Source of the DNA: Bacteroidaceae bacterium
Lineage (GTDB): Bacteria; Bacteroidota; Bacteroidia; Bacteroidales; Bacteroidaceae
Assembly: GCA_900765575.1 (NCBI GenBank)
Contig: CAAFRW010000042.1
Coordinates: 1-13,190, forward strand
Direction: 5' to 3'
Length of the DNA: 13,190 bases
This document shows, one piece after another, positions 1 through 8,252 of this stretch. Below the pieces are notes generated by a model. It worked only from the letters and a program-made list of their open reading frames with translations. It did no database searches and was not told where the DNA came from. A program made the position numbers and the translations under genes. Every line of letters starts with the position of its first letter. Position 1 is the stretch's first letter.

Positions 1-1057
1 TCCTATGAGCGCTCCGGCGCCGCAGGACCTGGACCCGCATTTAAAGGCTAATTATAACTTCGAAAACTTTATTGAAGGAAGCAGCAACAAACTTCCCCGC
101 GTAGCAGCCGAAACGGTTGCACAGAACCCGGGTAAAACCGCTTTCAACCCTCTATTTATATATGGTCCCTCCGGACTGGGTAAGACACACTTGGTAAACG
201 CTATCGGTAATAAGATTAAGGCTACTTATCCCGAGAAACGAGTATTGTACGTGTCCGCCCATCTGTTTCAGGTACAATATACCGATTCTGTACGCAACAA
301 TACCGTCAACGACTTCATCAACTTCTATCAAACTATCGATGTGTTGATTATTGATGATGTACAGGAATTTGCTAGCTTAACCAAGACTCAAAATACATTC
401 TTCCATATATTCAACCACTTACACCAGAACGGAAAGCAGTTGATTCTTACTTCAGACCGTTCGCCCGTAATGCTGCAAGGAATGGAAGACCGCTTGTTGA
501 CTCGTTTCAAATGGGGTTTGTTGGCTGAGTTGGAACGCCCTAACACCGAACTGCGCAAAAACATCCTGAAGAATAAGATGTATCGCGACGGACTGAAATT
601 CCCCGAATCGGTTGTCAACTTCATTGCCGAGAACGTAAGCGAAAGCGTTAGAGACCTCGAAGGCATTGTGAATTCCTTAATGGCCTACTCCGTTGTATAT
701 AATAAGGATATAGACCTCGATTTAGCGGAATGCGTTGTAAAAAAGGTGGTGAAAGTAGAGAAGAAACAATTATCCATCGAGAACATTGTAGAAAAGGTTT
801 GTGCTCACTTCGAAATGGATACCGTTTCCATCCAGAGCCGTTCTCGTAAACGGGAGGTAGTCCAGGCCAGACAAATAGCGATGTATCTGGCAAAGAAATA
901 CACGGAAGCGTCTTCATCCCAGATAGGACTAGCCATTGGAAAGAAAGACCATGCTACGGTTCTGCATTCCTGCAAAATGGTGAAAAACCAATTGGATGTG
1001 GATAAAGAGCTCCGGGCTCAATTGGAAGAGATAGAAGCCCAACTGAAAGGTTGCTGA
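1..1057 (+). CDS. dnaA: Chromosomal replication initiator protein DnaA, 5' end cut off by window edge
   Basis: DnaA is the AAA+ ATPase that binds DnaA boxes at oriC, melts the origin and loads the replicative helicase. The reading frame is already open at base 2, so the Met at base 5 is internal: about 350 residues are visible, whereas family members are usually about 450-470, and domain I plus part of the linker lie outside the window. Counting from the Met at base 5, I see the Walker A motif GPSGLGKT (54-61), Walker B VLIIDD (113-118), the box VII arginine-finger segment LTRFKWGL, the VRDLEG sensor-2 region, and the domain IV DNA-binding signature KKDHATVLH (313-321). All key residues of the visible part are intact. 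The stop is TGA at 1055-1057 and a strong terminator follows at 1244, so the gene appears to be the last of its transcript. I found no DnaA-box cluster in the adjacent gap, so there is no evidence that oriC lies here. Confidence 0.98.
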   Translation, partial: PMSAPAPQDLDPHLKANYNFENFIEGSSNKLPRVAAETVAQNPGKTAFNPLFIYGPSGLGKTHLVNAIGNKIKATYPEKRVLYVSAHLFQVQYTDSVRNNTVNDFINFYQTIDVLIIDDVQEFASLTKTQNTFFHIFNHLHQNGKQLILTSDRSPVMLQGMEDRLLTRFKWGLLAELERPNTELRKNILKNKMYRDGLKFPESVVNFIAENVSESVRDLEGIVNSLMAYSVVYNKDIDLDLAECVVKKVVKVEKKQLSIENIVEKVCAHFEMDTVSIQSRSRKREVVQARQIAMYLAKKYTEASSSQIGLAIGKKDHATVLHSCKMVKNQLDVDKELRAQLEEIEAQLKGC

Positions 1058-1243
1058 TTCGAAAGGCTAATATCGGCAGAGCGAACAGACAATGCGATAA
1101 GCGGAAAAACTGCGAACTAGAAAAGCCAAAGCCGGCAATACTTAAACTAAAAGGTTGTTTGATTTAAAAGCTCTCAATAAAGCATTTCTTCGAATAACCA
1201 GCTAAAGCTTAAAAAGAAAGATTCAGGGAATCCCCCTTTACAT

Positions 1244-1297
1244 AAAGCAGGAGGAGTAAGGTAGTTTTTATAAGAACCTTATTCCTCTTGCTTTTTT
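1244..1297 (+). terminator. Intrinsic terminator of dnaA
   Basis: The arms 1244-1262 and 1276-1294 pair over 19 bp with only two G-U pairs. They enclose a 13-nt loop, and the 3' arm runs straight into a T tract (1292-1297). This is a classic Rho-independent terminator, about 190 bp after the dnaA stop. The A-rich 5' flank could also let it work weakly on the opposite strand for transcripts coming from the nitroreductase. Confidence 0.88.
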
Positions 1298-1522
1298 CGC
1301 AACTTCTTATATTCCGTTTTATAACATTAAAACCATCTCCATAACCCTATCCATTCTCAGACAAGGAACACAATGGAATATTAATAGTAACTCTTAGCAC
1401 CTACCATCACGCTACCATACAGAACAGACGGTTTTCTTTCAAACCTCTACCTCTAATACGATGAACAGAACACCCGTCTCAGACATCATATCCCGAGTAA
1501 CATCATACATTACAAGGAAGCA

Positions 1523-1539
1523 CCTGCTTTGGGAGCAGG
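1523..1539 (-). terminator. Possible weak terminator hairpin after the nitroreductase gene
   Basis: A perfect 6-bp stem (CCTGCT/AGCAGG) with a 5-nt loop lies 3-20 bp beyond the minus-strand nitroreductase stop. It lacks a good T tract on the minus strand, so it may only stabilise the mRNA 3' end. The dnaA terminator further on is an alternative end point. Confidence 0.3.
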
Positions 1540-1542
1540 GAA

Positions 1543-2280
1543 CTATAAAAAGCCCTGTTTCTTTAAAGTCTTCAGGAATGTTTCAGACATGGCTTCGTTA
1601 TCCTTCTTTGTATAACGAACCTCCGCAAACACCTGAGCCAAGGTCTCTTTCTTGTTTTCTTTCACAAAGAAATCATTTTCCGGCAACGACTCTTTATAGG
1701 CATACAAGCGGTCAATGTCCGCACGCGTATAATCGTGATACACCTCCTCATGCACAAAAGCTTCCAACGGCAAACGGTCGGGCTGTTCAGGATGCTCGTT
1801 GGGATAACCTACCGTAATGGTGGCTACAGGCATCACCAAGGGAGGCAAATTCAAGATATCAACAAGCATATCCGGATTATAAACAGTTGTACCTAAATAA
1901 CAGATACCCAACCCTTTCTCCTCGGCCAGCGTACAGAAAGTTTGAGTTAATAATAAAGTATCTATCGAAGCATTAAAAAAGGAAAGGAAGTTATCGTACC
2001 CGGGTACTGCCTTCCGCTCGTTACACCAAGTGGATGTACGACGAAAATCGGCGCAAAAGGTAAGTACCACCGGAGCATTCATAACCATAGGCTGATTAAA
2101 ATGTACGGGAGCCAACTTCTTTTTCATCTCCGCATCACGCGTAACCACCACACTATACAGCTGCAAATTACCCATCGTAGAGGCGCGGCTGGAGGTTTCG
2201 AGCAACTCATTCAACAATTCAGGCGCAATATCCTGTGTTGTATATTTACGTATCGTTCTTCTTTGTTTTACATTTTCCAT
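1543..2280 (-). CDS. Nitroreductase family protein (FMN-dependent NAD(P)H oxidoreductase)
   Basis: This 245-residue protein is of usual length for the NfsA/FRP-like branch of the nitroreductase family, soluble FMN flavoproteins that reduce nitro compounds, quinones or flavin with NAD(P)H. The N-terminal RRTIRKYT (7-14) is the usual FMN-phosphate-binding arginine cluster. SSRASTMGNLQLY is the second flavin/dimer-interface segment, and EEKGLGICYLGT is the conserved glycine-rich motif of the family. No signal peptide or membrane segment is visible. The ATG at 2280 is preceded, after 7 nt, by AAGGA (plus-strand TCCTT at 2288-2292), a well-placed Shine-Dalgarno sequence that supports this start. 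The gene is convergent with dnaA and divergent from nrdJ. The physiological substrate cannot be told from sequence. Such enzymes in Bacteroides are often discussed in connection with activation of nitroimidazoles, but nothing here shows that role. Confidence 0.93.
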   Translation of the reverse strand: MENVKQRRTIRKYTTQDIAPELLNELLETSSRASTMGNLQLYSVVVTRDAEMKKKLAPVHFNQPMVMNAPVVLTFCADFRRTSTWCNERKAVPGYDNFLSFFNASIDTLLLTQTFCTLAEEKGLGICYLGTTVYNPDMLVDILNLPPLVMPVATITVGYPNEHPEQPDRLPLEAFVHEEVYHDYTRADIDRLYAYKESLPENDFFVKENKKETLAQVFAEVRYTKKDNEAMSETFLKTLKKQGFL

Positions 2281-2527
2281 ATTCTATTCCTTATTTAAAT
2301 AAATACAATCAAAAAAAGACACTTCTTCTACCCGTTAAAAAAATAGCTTTGAGACAAACTCTGCCCAATAAAAGCTTATTACTCCCAACCCGTCAAAAGG
2401 TACGAATGGATAAAAGAGACTCGTGAGCTAGCTATTTGCCCGGCGGAAAATAGACTCCACCCGAGCATCAACAAATCAAAAAGCAAACAGGTTTAAGTCA
2501 TTCCTTAACGCAACCTATAAATCCATG

Positions 2528-2559
2528 CAAATGTAGACATTAATCCGATATCTTATAAA
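2528..2559 (-). promoter_or_regulatory. Candidate Bacteroidetes-type promoter for the nitroreductase gene
   Basis: Read on the minus strand this is TTTA, a 20-bp spacer, then TACATTTG followed by C. That is a full match to the -7 consensus TAnnTTTG and 3 of 4 to the -33 TTTG. Transcription would begin near 2520 and give a leader of about 240 nt, which is long. No closer match to the -7 consensus is present upstream of the gene. Confidence 0.5.
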
Positions 2560-2746
2560 GGAACGCACTCCTTTTTTCATGTATCGAATTTACTTTTTTA
2601 TAAGCTACAACACAAATAAACCCAAAGAAGTTATCCCTTTTGGAAAACTTTACTCAAATCTCAAACAAAATAAATACTGGGAATCAAGTACTTAACAGGT
2701 TAAAACGGAAAACTATCAAATTGTTCATAACTTTTCTGCTGAAAAT

Positions 2747-2777
2747 TTTGTTATAATGAAAAACATCTATAGTTTTG
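2747..2777 (+). promoter_or_regulatory. Bacteroidetes-type promoter for nrdJ
   Basis: TTTG (2747-2750), exactly 19 bp, then TAGTTTTG (2770-2777): a full match to the Bacteroides primary-sigma consensus (TTTG, 19-21 bp, TAnnTTTG). Transcription should begin at about 2782-2785, leaving a leader of about 75 nt before the GTG start at 2858. Confidence 0.75.
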
Positions 2778-2857
2778 CCAAACATTTGTTGACCATCGTC
2801 CGAACTTCTACACAACATAAGGACGTATAAACAATATTATTAATAAGAAAAGATACA

Positions 2858-5398
2858 GTGGAAAAACAGAAGTATTCTTATGATGAAGCTTTTGAAGCCT
2901 CTTTGAAGTACTTTAAAGGCGATGAACTGGCTGCACGTGTTTGGGTAAACAAATACGCAGTCAAGGATTCATTCGGGAATATTTACGAGAAATCACCCGA
3001 AGACATGCATTGGCGTATAGCCAATGAAGTAGCACGCATCGAATCGAAGTATCCTAACGCATTAAGCCCAAAGGAACTTTATGATTTAATGGACCAGTTT
3101 AAATACATTGTACCGCAAGGAAGTCCTATGACGGGAATCGGAAACGACTTTCAGATAGCGTCCCTGTCCAATTGCTTCGTTATTGGAATGGATAGAGAGG
3201 CCGACTCTTACGGAGCCATTATCCGCATTGATGAGGAGCAGGTGCAATTGATGAAACGCCGTGGTGGTGTGGGACATGATTTGTCACATATCCGTCCGAA
3301 AGGTTCTCCCGTAAAAAACTCCGCACTGACCTCTACCGGTTTGGTTCCTTTTATGGAACGTTATTCAAACTCTACCCGCGAAGTTGCGCAGGATGGACGA
3401 CGCGGAGCATTGATGTTAAGCGTATCCATTAAACATCCCGATTCTGAATCCTTCATCGACGCTAAAATGACCGAAGGAAAGGTTACCGGCGCCAATGTAT
3501 CTGTGAAATTGGATGATGAGTTCATGAGAGCGGCTACCGAAGGACGCCCGTATGTACAACAATTCCCGATAGACTCGGCTCATCCGACTTACAAAAAAGA
3601 AATCGACGCATCGGCTTTATGGAAAAAGATAGTCCACAATGCATGGAAGTCAGCAGAGCCGGGCGTTCTATTCTGGGATACCATCATACGTGAATCCGTA
3701 CCGGATTGCTATGCCGACCTGGGATATAAAACCGTATCGACCAATCCTTGCGGAGAGATTCCTTTATGTCCGTATGATTCTTGCCGTTTATTGGCTATCA
3801 ACCTCTATTCATACGTAGCAAATCCGTTTACAAAAGATGCCTACTTCGATTTCGACTTATTCAAGAAACACGTTGGATTGGCACAACGTATCATGGACGA
3901 TATTATCGACCTGGAACTGGAGAAGATTGACCGTATTCTGGAAAAGATTAACTCCGACCCGGAAACCGAAGAGGTGAAAGGTTCTGAAAGATATCTTTGG
4001 GAGAAAATCTATAAAAAGAGCGGACAGGGAAGACGTACGGGTGTGGGTATCACGGCCGAAGGAGACATGCTTGCCGCTATGGGACTCCGTTACGGAACAG
4101 AAGAAGCGACCGCTTTCTCCGAAGAGGTACATAAAACCATTGCCTTGGAGGCTTACCGCTCTTCAGTACGGATGGCCAAGGAACGCGGTGCTTTTGAAAT
4201 ATACGATACGGAACGCGAAAAGAACAACCCGTTCATCAACCGTATCAAAGAGGCCGACCCTGCTTTATATGAAGAAATGGCGCAATACGGACGTCGTAAC
4301 ATTGCCTGTCTAACCATTGCACCGACCGGTACCACCAGTCTGATGACACAGACTACCTCCGGCATCGAACCGGTATTTATGCCGGTATATAAGCGCAGAA
4401 GGAAAGTAAATCCTAACGACCCAGAAGCTCACATCGATTATGTAGACGAAACCGGAGATGCTTTCGAAGAGTACATCGTTTACCACCATAAATTCCTGAA
4501 ATGGATGGAGGTTAACGGACTCGACACCTCAAAACATTACACCCAGGAAGAAATAGACAAACTGGTAGCCCAATCACCTTATTATAAAGCCACTTCCAAT
4601 GATGTGGACTGGTTGATGAAGGTCAAGATGCAGGGACGTATCCAGAAATGGGTAGACCACTCTATCAGCGTAACGATAAACCTTCCGAACTCAGTAGACG
4701 AGGATTTGGTGAACCGCTTATATGTAGAAGCATGGAAATCAGGCTGTAAAGGCTGTACTGTTTACCGTGACGGTTCCCGTGCAGGCGTTCTTATCTCTAC
4801 GAAAAGCGATAAGAAGAAAGACGAACTGCCGCCTTGCAAACCTCCTACGGTAGTAGAAGTACGCCCCACAACCTTGGAATGTGATGTGGTCCGTTTCCAG
4901 AACAATAAAGAGAAATGGGTGGCTTTCGTAGGCTTACTCGACGGACATCCATACGAAATCTTTACAGGTTTGCAGGATGATGACGAAGGTATCTTGTTGC
5001 CTAAATCCGTTACCAGCGGACGCATCATCAAGAATGTAGACGAGAACGGAAACAAACGGTACGATTTCCAGTTTGAAAACAAGCGCGGATACAAAACAAC
5101 GATTGAAGGACTGTCTGAGAAATTCAATAAAGAGTATTGGAATTACGCCAAACTGATATCTGGAGTGCTCCGGTACCGGATGCCAATCGAACAGGTTATC
5201 AAACTGGTAGGTTCTCTCCAATTGAACAGCGAAAGCATCAATACCTGGAAGAACGGTGTGGAACGTGCTTTAAAGAAATATGTAATTGACGGAACGGAAG
5301 CCAAAGGACAAATATGCCCGAATTGCGGTCAAGAGACCTTAGTTTATCAAGAAGGATGCTTGATTTGCAAAACTTGTGGCGCTTCAAGGTGCGGTTAA
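2858..5398 (+). CDS. nrdJ: Adenosylcobalamin-dependent (class II) ribonucleotide reductase
   Basis: This 846-residue enzyme reduces ribonucleotides to deoxyribonucleotides with a radical made from coenzyme B12, without needing or being harmed by oxygen. Visible residues are the substrate-side redox cysteine in SNCF (C106), the active-site motif NPCGEI (N296, C298, E300), the phosphate-binding loop APTGTTS (488-494), and GCKGCTVYRDGSR, typical of NrdJ. A TSCPD-like segment follows (about residues 660-700). The C-terminal Cys-rich tail has C820/C823 and C837/C840 as a zinc-ribbon pattern, plus C834 and C845, as in other NrdJ proteins whose tail relays electrons from thioredoxin. The start is GTG: an in-frame TAA at 2828-2830 leaves no upstream ATG, and the first residues MEKQKYSYDEAF suit the family. 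The gene has its own promoter and its own terminator, so it is probably monocistronic. Confidence 0.96.
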   Translation: MEKQKYSYDEAFEASLKYFKGDELAARVWVNKYAVKDSFGNIYEKSPEDMHWRIANEVARIESKYPNALSPKELYDLMDQFKYIVPQGSPMTGIGNDFQIASLSNCFVIGMDREADSYGAIIRIDEEQVQLMKRRGGVGHDLSHIRPKGSPVKNSALTSTGLVPFMERYSNSTREVAQDGRRGALMLSVSIKHPDSESFIDAKMTEGKVTGANVSVKLDDEFMRAATEGRPYVQQFPIDSAHPTYKKEIDASALWKKIVHNAWKSAEPGVLFWDTIIRESVPDCYADLGYKTVSTNPCGEIPLCPYDSCRLLAINLYSYVANPFTKDAYFDFDLFKKHVGLAQRIMDDIIDLELEKIDRILEKINSDPETEEVKGSERYLWEKIYKKSGQGRRTGVGITAEGDMLAAMGLRYGTEEATAFSEEVHKTIALEAYRSSVRMAKERGAFEIYDTEREKNNPFINRIKEADPALYEEMAQYGRRNIACLTIAPTGTTSLMTQTTSGIEPVFMPVYKRRRKVNPNDPEAHIDYVDETGDAFEEYIVYHHKFLKWMEVNGLDTSKHYTQEEIDKLVAQSPYYKATSNDVDWLMKVKMQGRIQKWVDHSISVTINLPNSVDEDLVNRLYVEAWKSGCKGCTVYRDGSRAGVLISTKSDKKKDELPPCKPPTVVEVRPTTLECDVVRFQNNKEKWVAFVGLLDGHPYEIFTGLQDDDEGILLPKSVTSGRIIKNVDENGNKRYDFQFENKRGYKTTIEGLSEKFNKEYWNYAKLISGVLRYRMPIEQVIKLVGSLQLNSESINTWKNGVERALKKYVIDGTEAKGQICPNCGQETLVYQEGCLICKTCGASRCG

Positions 5399-5411
5399 TC
5401 AAATAAAGTCA

Positions 5412-5419
5412 TATCTTTG
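5412..5419 (+). promoter_or_regulatory. Candidate -7 element of a malQ promoter
   Basis: TATCTTTG fits TAnnTTTG fully and is the only such match between nrdJ and malQ. The matching -33 position (about 5388-5391, inside the nrdJ 3' end) reads GGTG, only 2 of 4. It lies directly upstream of the nrdJ terminator hairpin, so a transcript started here would begin with that hairpin. Confidence 0.4.
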
Positions 5420-5467
5420 TACCATTCTGAGTAATGTAAAGAAGCATTATTCAGAATGGTATTTTTT
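5420..5467 (+). terminator. Intrinsic terminator of nrdJ
   Basis: The arms 5420-5436 and 5445-5461 form a 17-bp stem with one G-U pair. They close an 8-nt loop and are followed by six T (5462-5467). It sits 22 bp after the nrdJ stop and 26 bp before the malQ ATG, and separates the two genes. Confidence 0.9.
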
Positions 5468-5492
5468 ATCGTATACTGATAATCTAAAAGCC

Positions 5493-8192
5493 ATGACACA
5501 TATCACATTCCATACCGAATACCGGACCGCATGGGGAGAAGAACTCAGAGTTCTCGGCTCCATACCCGAATTAGGAAATTTCACCGCAGAGAATGCCTTC
5601 CCTCTCCAAACAAACGATGGGATGCATTGGTCGGGTACCATTTCAACAGACACTCCCGAAACGGAACAAATCCATTATTACTACTGCATCGTTAAAAACA
5701 AGAAGCTTGTTGCGGAAGAATGGAAGTTATTTCCACGATATATACAGCTGGAAAAGAACCAAACCCACTACGAGACGTACGATAAGTGGAAAATGGTTTC
5801 AGGTCAGCTCCATTTCTATAGCTCCGCCTTTACGGAATGCCTACTGGCACGGCATGGAGAAAGCACACCCATCCGGTCATATAGTAAGGAGCTCGTTCTC
5901 AAAGTACATTGTCCGCGTATTCATAGCGACTATGCACTGGCAATCTGCGGCAATCAGGAAGCGTTAGGAAACTGGGACACGGAGAAAGCCGTTCTGTTAA
6001 ACGACCGGCACGCGCCCGAATGGCAGATTGCCTTGGATGTCTCTACCCTACGATTCCCATTGGAATACAAATTCGTATTATGCAACCTGAAAACTCATCA
6101 GGTAGAAGCTTGGGAGATGCACGACAACCGTTACGTAAACAACCTCGATATAAAGGAGCACGAAACGATTATCCTGGCCGACCATTATGTCTATTTCGAC
6201 CAGCCGCAATGGAAGGGAGCCGGCGTTGCCATCCCCGTATTTTCATTGCGTTCCGCCGGAAGTCTGGGTATCGGGGACTTCGGGGATTTAAAGCTGATGA
6301 TAGACTGGGCCGTGCAGACCCACCAGAAAATAGTGCAGATACTTCCCATCAACGACACCACCATGAGCCACACCTGGATGGACTCTTACCCCTATAACAG
6401 TATTTCCATCTTTGCCTTGCATCCTGTTTATTTGGATGTAAAACAGTTGGGAGTTCTTCAGGACGCCAAGTTGCAAACCTATTTCGATACGAAACAAAAA
6501 GAACTGAACAGTTTATCGCAAATCAACTACGAAGAGGTGGAACACACGAAGTGGGAATTGTTCCGGGCTTCTTATGCACAAGATGGGGAAGCCACGCTTT
6601 CCACCCCCGAATTCAACGCATTTTACGAGGCCAACCGTCACTGGTTACAACCCTACGCCGCCTACAGTTATTTACGCGATTTATACCATACGGCCGATTT
6701 CCGGACATGGCCTCAATACAGTACGTTCCGGGCAAATGAAATAGCGGAACTATGCAATACGCATCACACCGAAATTGCCCTCTTTTATTATCTGCAATAC
6801 CACTTACACCGCCAATTGCTGGCAGTGAGCACCTATGCACGCCAACATGGAGTGATTCTAAAAGGAGACATTCCTATCGGAATAAGCCGTTGCAGTGTGG
6901 AAGCGTGGGCCGAACCTCATTATTTTAATATGAACGGACAGGCCGGAGCTCCTCCCGATGATTTCTCCGTAAACGGACAAAACTGGGGATTCCCTACCTA
7001 CAATTGGGATGAAATGGAAAAAGACGGTTACCGTTGGTGGATGCGCCGGTTCCAGAAGATGTCCGAATACTTCGACGCTTACCGCATAGACCATATACTA
7101 GGATTCTTCCGTATCTGGGAAATTCCGATGCATGCCGTTCACGGACTGCTCGGACAATTTGTCCCCTCTCTCCCCTTAAGCCGGGAAGAGATAGAAAGTT
7201 ACGGACTGACTTTCAATGAAGAATTGTTCACGAAACCCTACATTCATACCATGCTTCTCAGTGATTTGTTTGGCGACCGGAAAGAGGAGGTTATTGAACA
7301 ATTCCTTGAACCGATGAAAGAAAAAGACCGCTACAAGCTACGTCCCGAATTCAATACGCAACGCAAAGTAGAAGCCTATTTCCAGGATAAGAGAGACAAT
7401 CCCCGCAGCATTCAAATACGCGACGGGCTCTATACGCTTATCAGCAATGTCTTGTTCATCCGCGACAACAAACATCCCGAGATGTTCCATCCGCGCATCT
7501 GTGTGCAAAAAGATTATATCTTCAGCATCCTCACGGAAAAAGAGAGGCTTGCTTTCAACCACCTGTACGACCAGTATTACTACCACCGACACAACCAGTT
7601 CTGGCAGAAGCAAGCAATGAAAAAGCTTCCCGGCCTGACGGGTTCCACCCGGATGTTAGTTTGCGGAGAAGACTTAGGAATGATTCCCGAATGTGTAGGT
7701 TGGGTAATGAACGATTTGCAAATACTGAGTCTCGAAATACAACGGATGCCCAAAGACCCTTACCATGAATTCGGACAACTGGACCAGTACCCTTACCGCT
7801 CGGTATGCACTATCTCTACGCACGATATGTCTACCCTTCGCGGATGGTGGAAAGAAAGTCCGTCGCAGATACAACGGTTCTATAATCAGGAATTGCGACA
7901 TCCCGGAGAAGCGCCGGCCGAAGCTACGGGAGCGCTTTGTGAGGAAGTGATACGCCAACATTTACGCAGTAATTCGATGCTGTCTATCCTGGCTTTTCAG
8001 GACTGGCTATCGGTGGATGAGCTCATCCGCCTGCCCGACGCAGATGCCGAACGCATCAACATCCCTTCATGTCCGCGTCACTATTGGCGATACCGGATGC
8101 ATCTTACTCTAGAAGAATTATTGCAGGCCCAGACTCTGAACGAACGCATTCGCCGGTTGATTGACGAAAATGGCCGGAACCCGGAGTTTTAA
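5493..8192 (+). CDS. malQ: 4-alpha-glucanotransferase, DPE2-like: two CBM20 domains plus GH77
   Basis: This 899-residue enzyme transfers maltosyl/maltodextrin units between alpha-1,4-glucans, for use of maltose, starch and glycogen. It has no signal peptide and is probably cytoplasmic. Domains: a CBM20-like starch-binding domain (about 1-110, with VLGSIPELGNF), a second one (about 133-235, with ICGNQEALGNWD), then GH77 (about 235-885, with SAGSLGIGDFGDL). Catalytic residues by family comparison are nucleophile D533 in RIDH, acid/base E726 in GEDLG and transition-state Asp D778 in THD. D533 and E726 are 193 residues apart, far more than in compact bacterial amylomaltases, so the catalytic domain carries a large insertion, as in plant DPE2. 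The frame stays open upstream to a GTG at 5376, but that stretch overlaps nrdJ and its terminator; the ATG at 5493 starts directly at the first CBM20 strand, so I chose it. No clear terminator follows. Confidence 0.95.
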   Translation: MTHITFHTEYRTAWGEELRVLGSIPELGNFTAENAFPLQTNDGMHWSGTISTDTPETEQIHYYYCIVKNKKLVAEEWKLFPRYIQLEKNQTHYETYDKWKMVSGQLHFYSSAFTECLLARHGESTPIRSYSKELVLKVHCPRIHSDYALAICGNQEALGNWDTEKAVLLNDRHAPEWQIALDVSTLRFPLEYKFVLCNLKTHQVEAWEMHDNRYVNNLDIKEHETIILADHYVYFDQPQWKGAGVAIPVFSLRSAGSLGIGDFGDLKLMIDWAVQTHQKIVQILPINDTTMSHTWMDSYPYNSISIFALHPVYLDVKQLGVLQDAKLQTYFDTKQKELNSLSQINYEEVEHTKWELFRASYAQDGEATLSTPEFNAFYEANRHWLQPYAAYSYLRDLYHTADFRTWPQYSTFRANEIAELCNTHHTEIALFYYLQYHLHRQLLAVSTYARQHGVILKGDIPIGISRCSVEAWAEPHYFNMNGQAGAPPDDFSVNGQNWGFPTYNWDEMEKDGYRWWMRRFQKMSEYFDAYRIDHILGFFRIWEIPMHAVHGLLGQFVPSLPLSREEIESYGLTFNEELFTKPYIHTMLLSDLFGDRKEEVIEQFLEPMKEKDRYKLRPEFNTQRKVEAYFQDKRDNPRSIQIRDGLYTLISNVLFIRDNKHPEMFHPRICVQKDYIFSILTEKERLAFNHLYDQYYYHRHNQFWQKQAMKKLPGLTGSTRMLVCGEDLGMIPECVGWVMNDLQILSLEIQRMPKDPYHEFGQLDQYPYRSVCTISTHDMSTLRGWWKESPSQIQRFYNQELRHPGEAPAEATGALCEEVIRQHLRSNSMLSILAFQDWLSVDELIRLPDADAERINIPSCPRHYWRYRMHLTLEELLQAQTLNERIRRLIDENGRNPEF

Positions 8193-8252
8193 GGTAGCAC
8201 GTAAATCAGCGAAGCCCAAAAAATGAAGTAAATGGAGAAGAAAACGGAACCG

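Larger units (their letters stand above)
1058..1542. other. Intergenic region between convergent dnaA and nitroreductase genes
   Basis: This 485-bp gap holds the dnaA terminator (1244-1297) and a small hairpin close to the nitroreductase stop (1523-1539). The rest is AT-rich, with no convincing ORF, promoter or RNA gene. A plus-strand frame from 1461 runs antisense through the nitroreductase and does not look like a protein. Confidence 0.6.
2281..2857. other. Divergent intergenic region between nitroreductase and nrdJ
   Basis: This 577-bp AT-rich gap has no credible ORF. It carries a candidate minus-strand promoter (2528-2559) for the nitroreductase and a near-perfect plus-strand promoter (2747-2777) for nrdJ, about 190 bp apart. 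A hairpin at 2425-2457 falls in the predicted nitroreductase leader. I looked for the conserved B12-box core of a cobalamin riboswitch ahead of nrdJ and did not find it. Confidence 0.6.

Noticed and set aside
1046..1172. Degenerate direct repeat around the dnaA stop (AAAGGTTG at 1046 and again at 1150, each followed by a TGATT and AGCT-like sequence)
   Set aside because: Only the first 8 bases match without gaps in low-complexity AT-rich DNA; consistent with chance.
2560..2746. NrdR-type operator pair between the divergent promoters
   Set aside because: No pair of recognisable boxes at a fixed spacing could be found; only loose AT-rich inverted words such as AAGTTAT/ATAACTT.
1058..2857. Possible oriC near dnaA
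   Set aside because: No cluster of TTATCCACA-like boxes in either gap, and dnaA is not reliably next to oriC in this group.
5376..5492. N-terminal extension of malQ from a GTG at 5376
   Set aside because: It would overlap the nrdJ end by 23 bp and translate through the terminator hairpin; its residues do not resemble the CBM20 family, which begins at the ATG at 5493.
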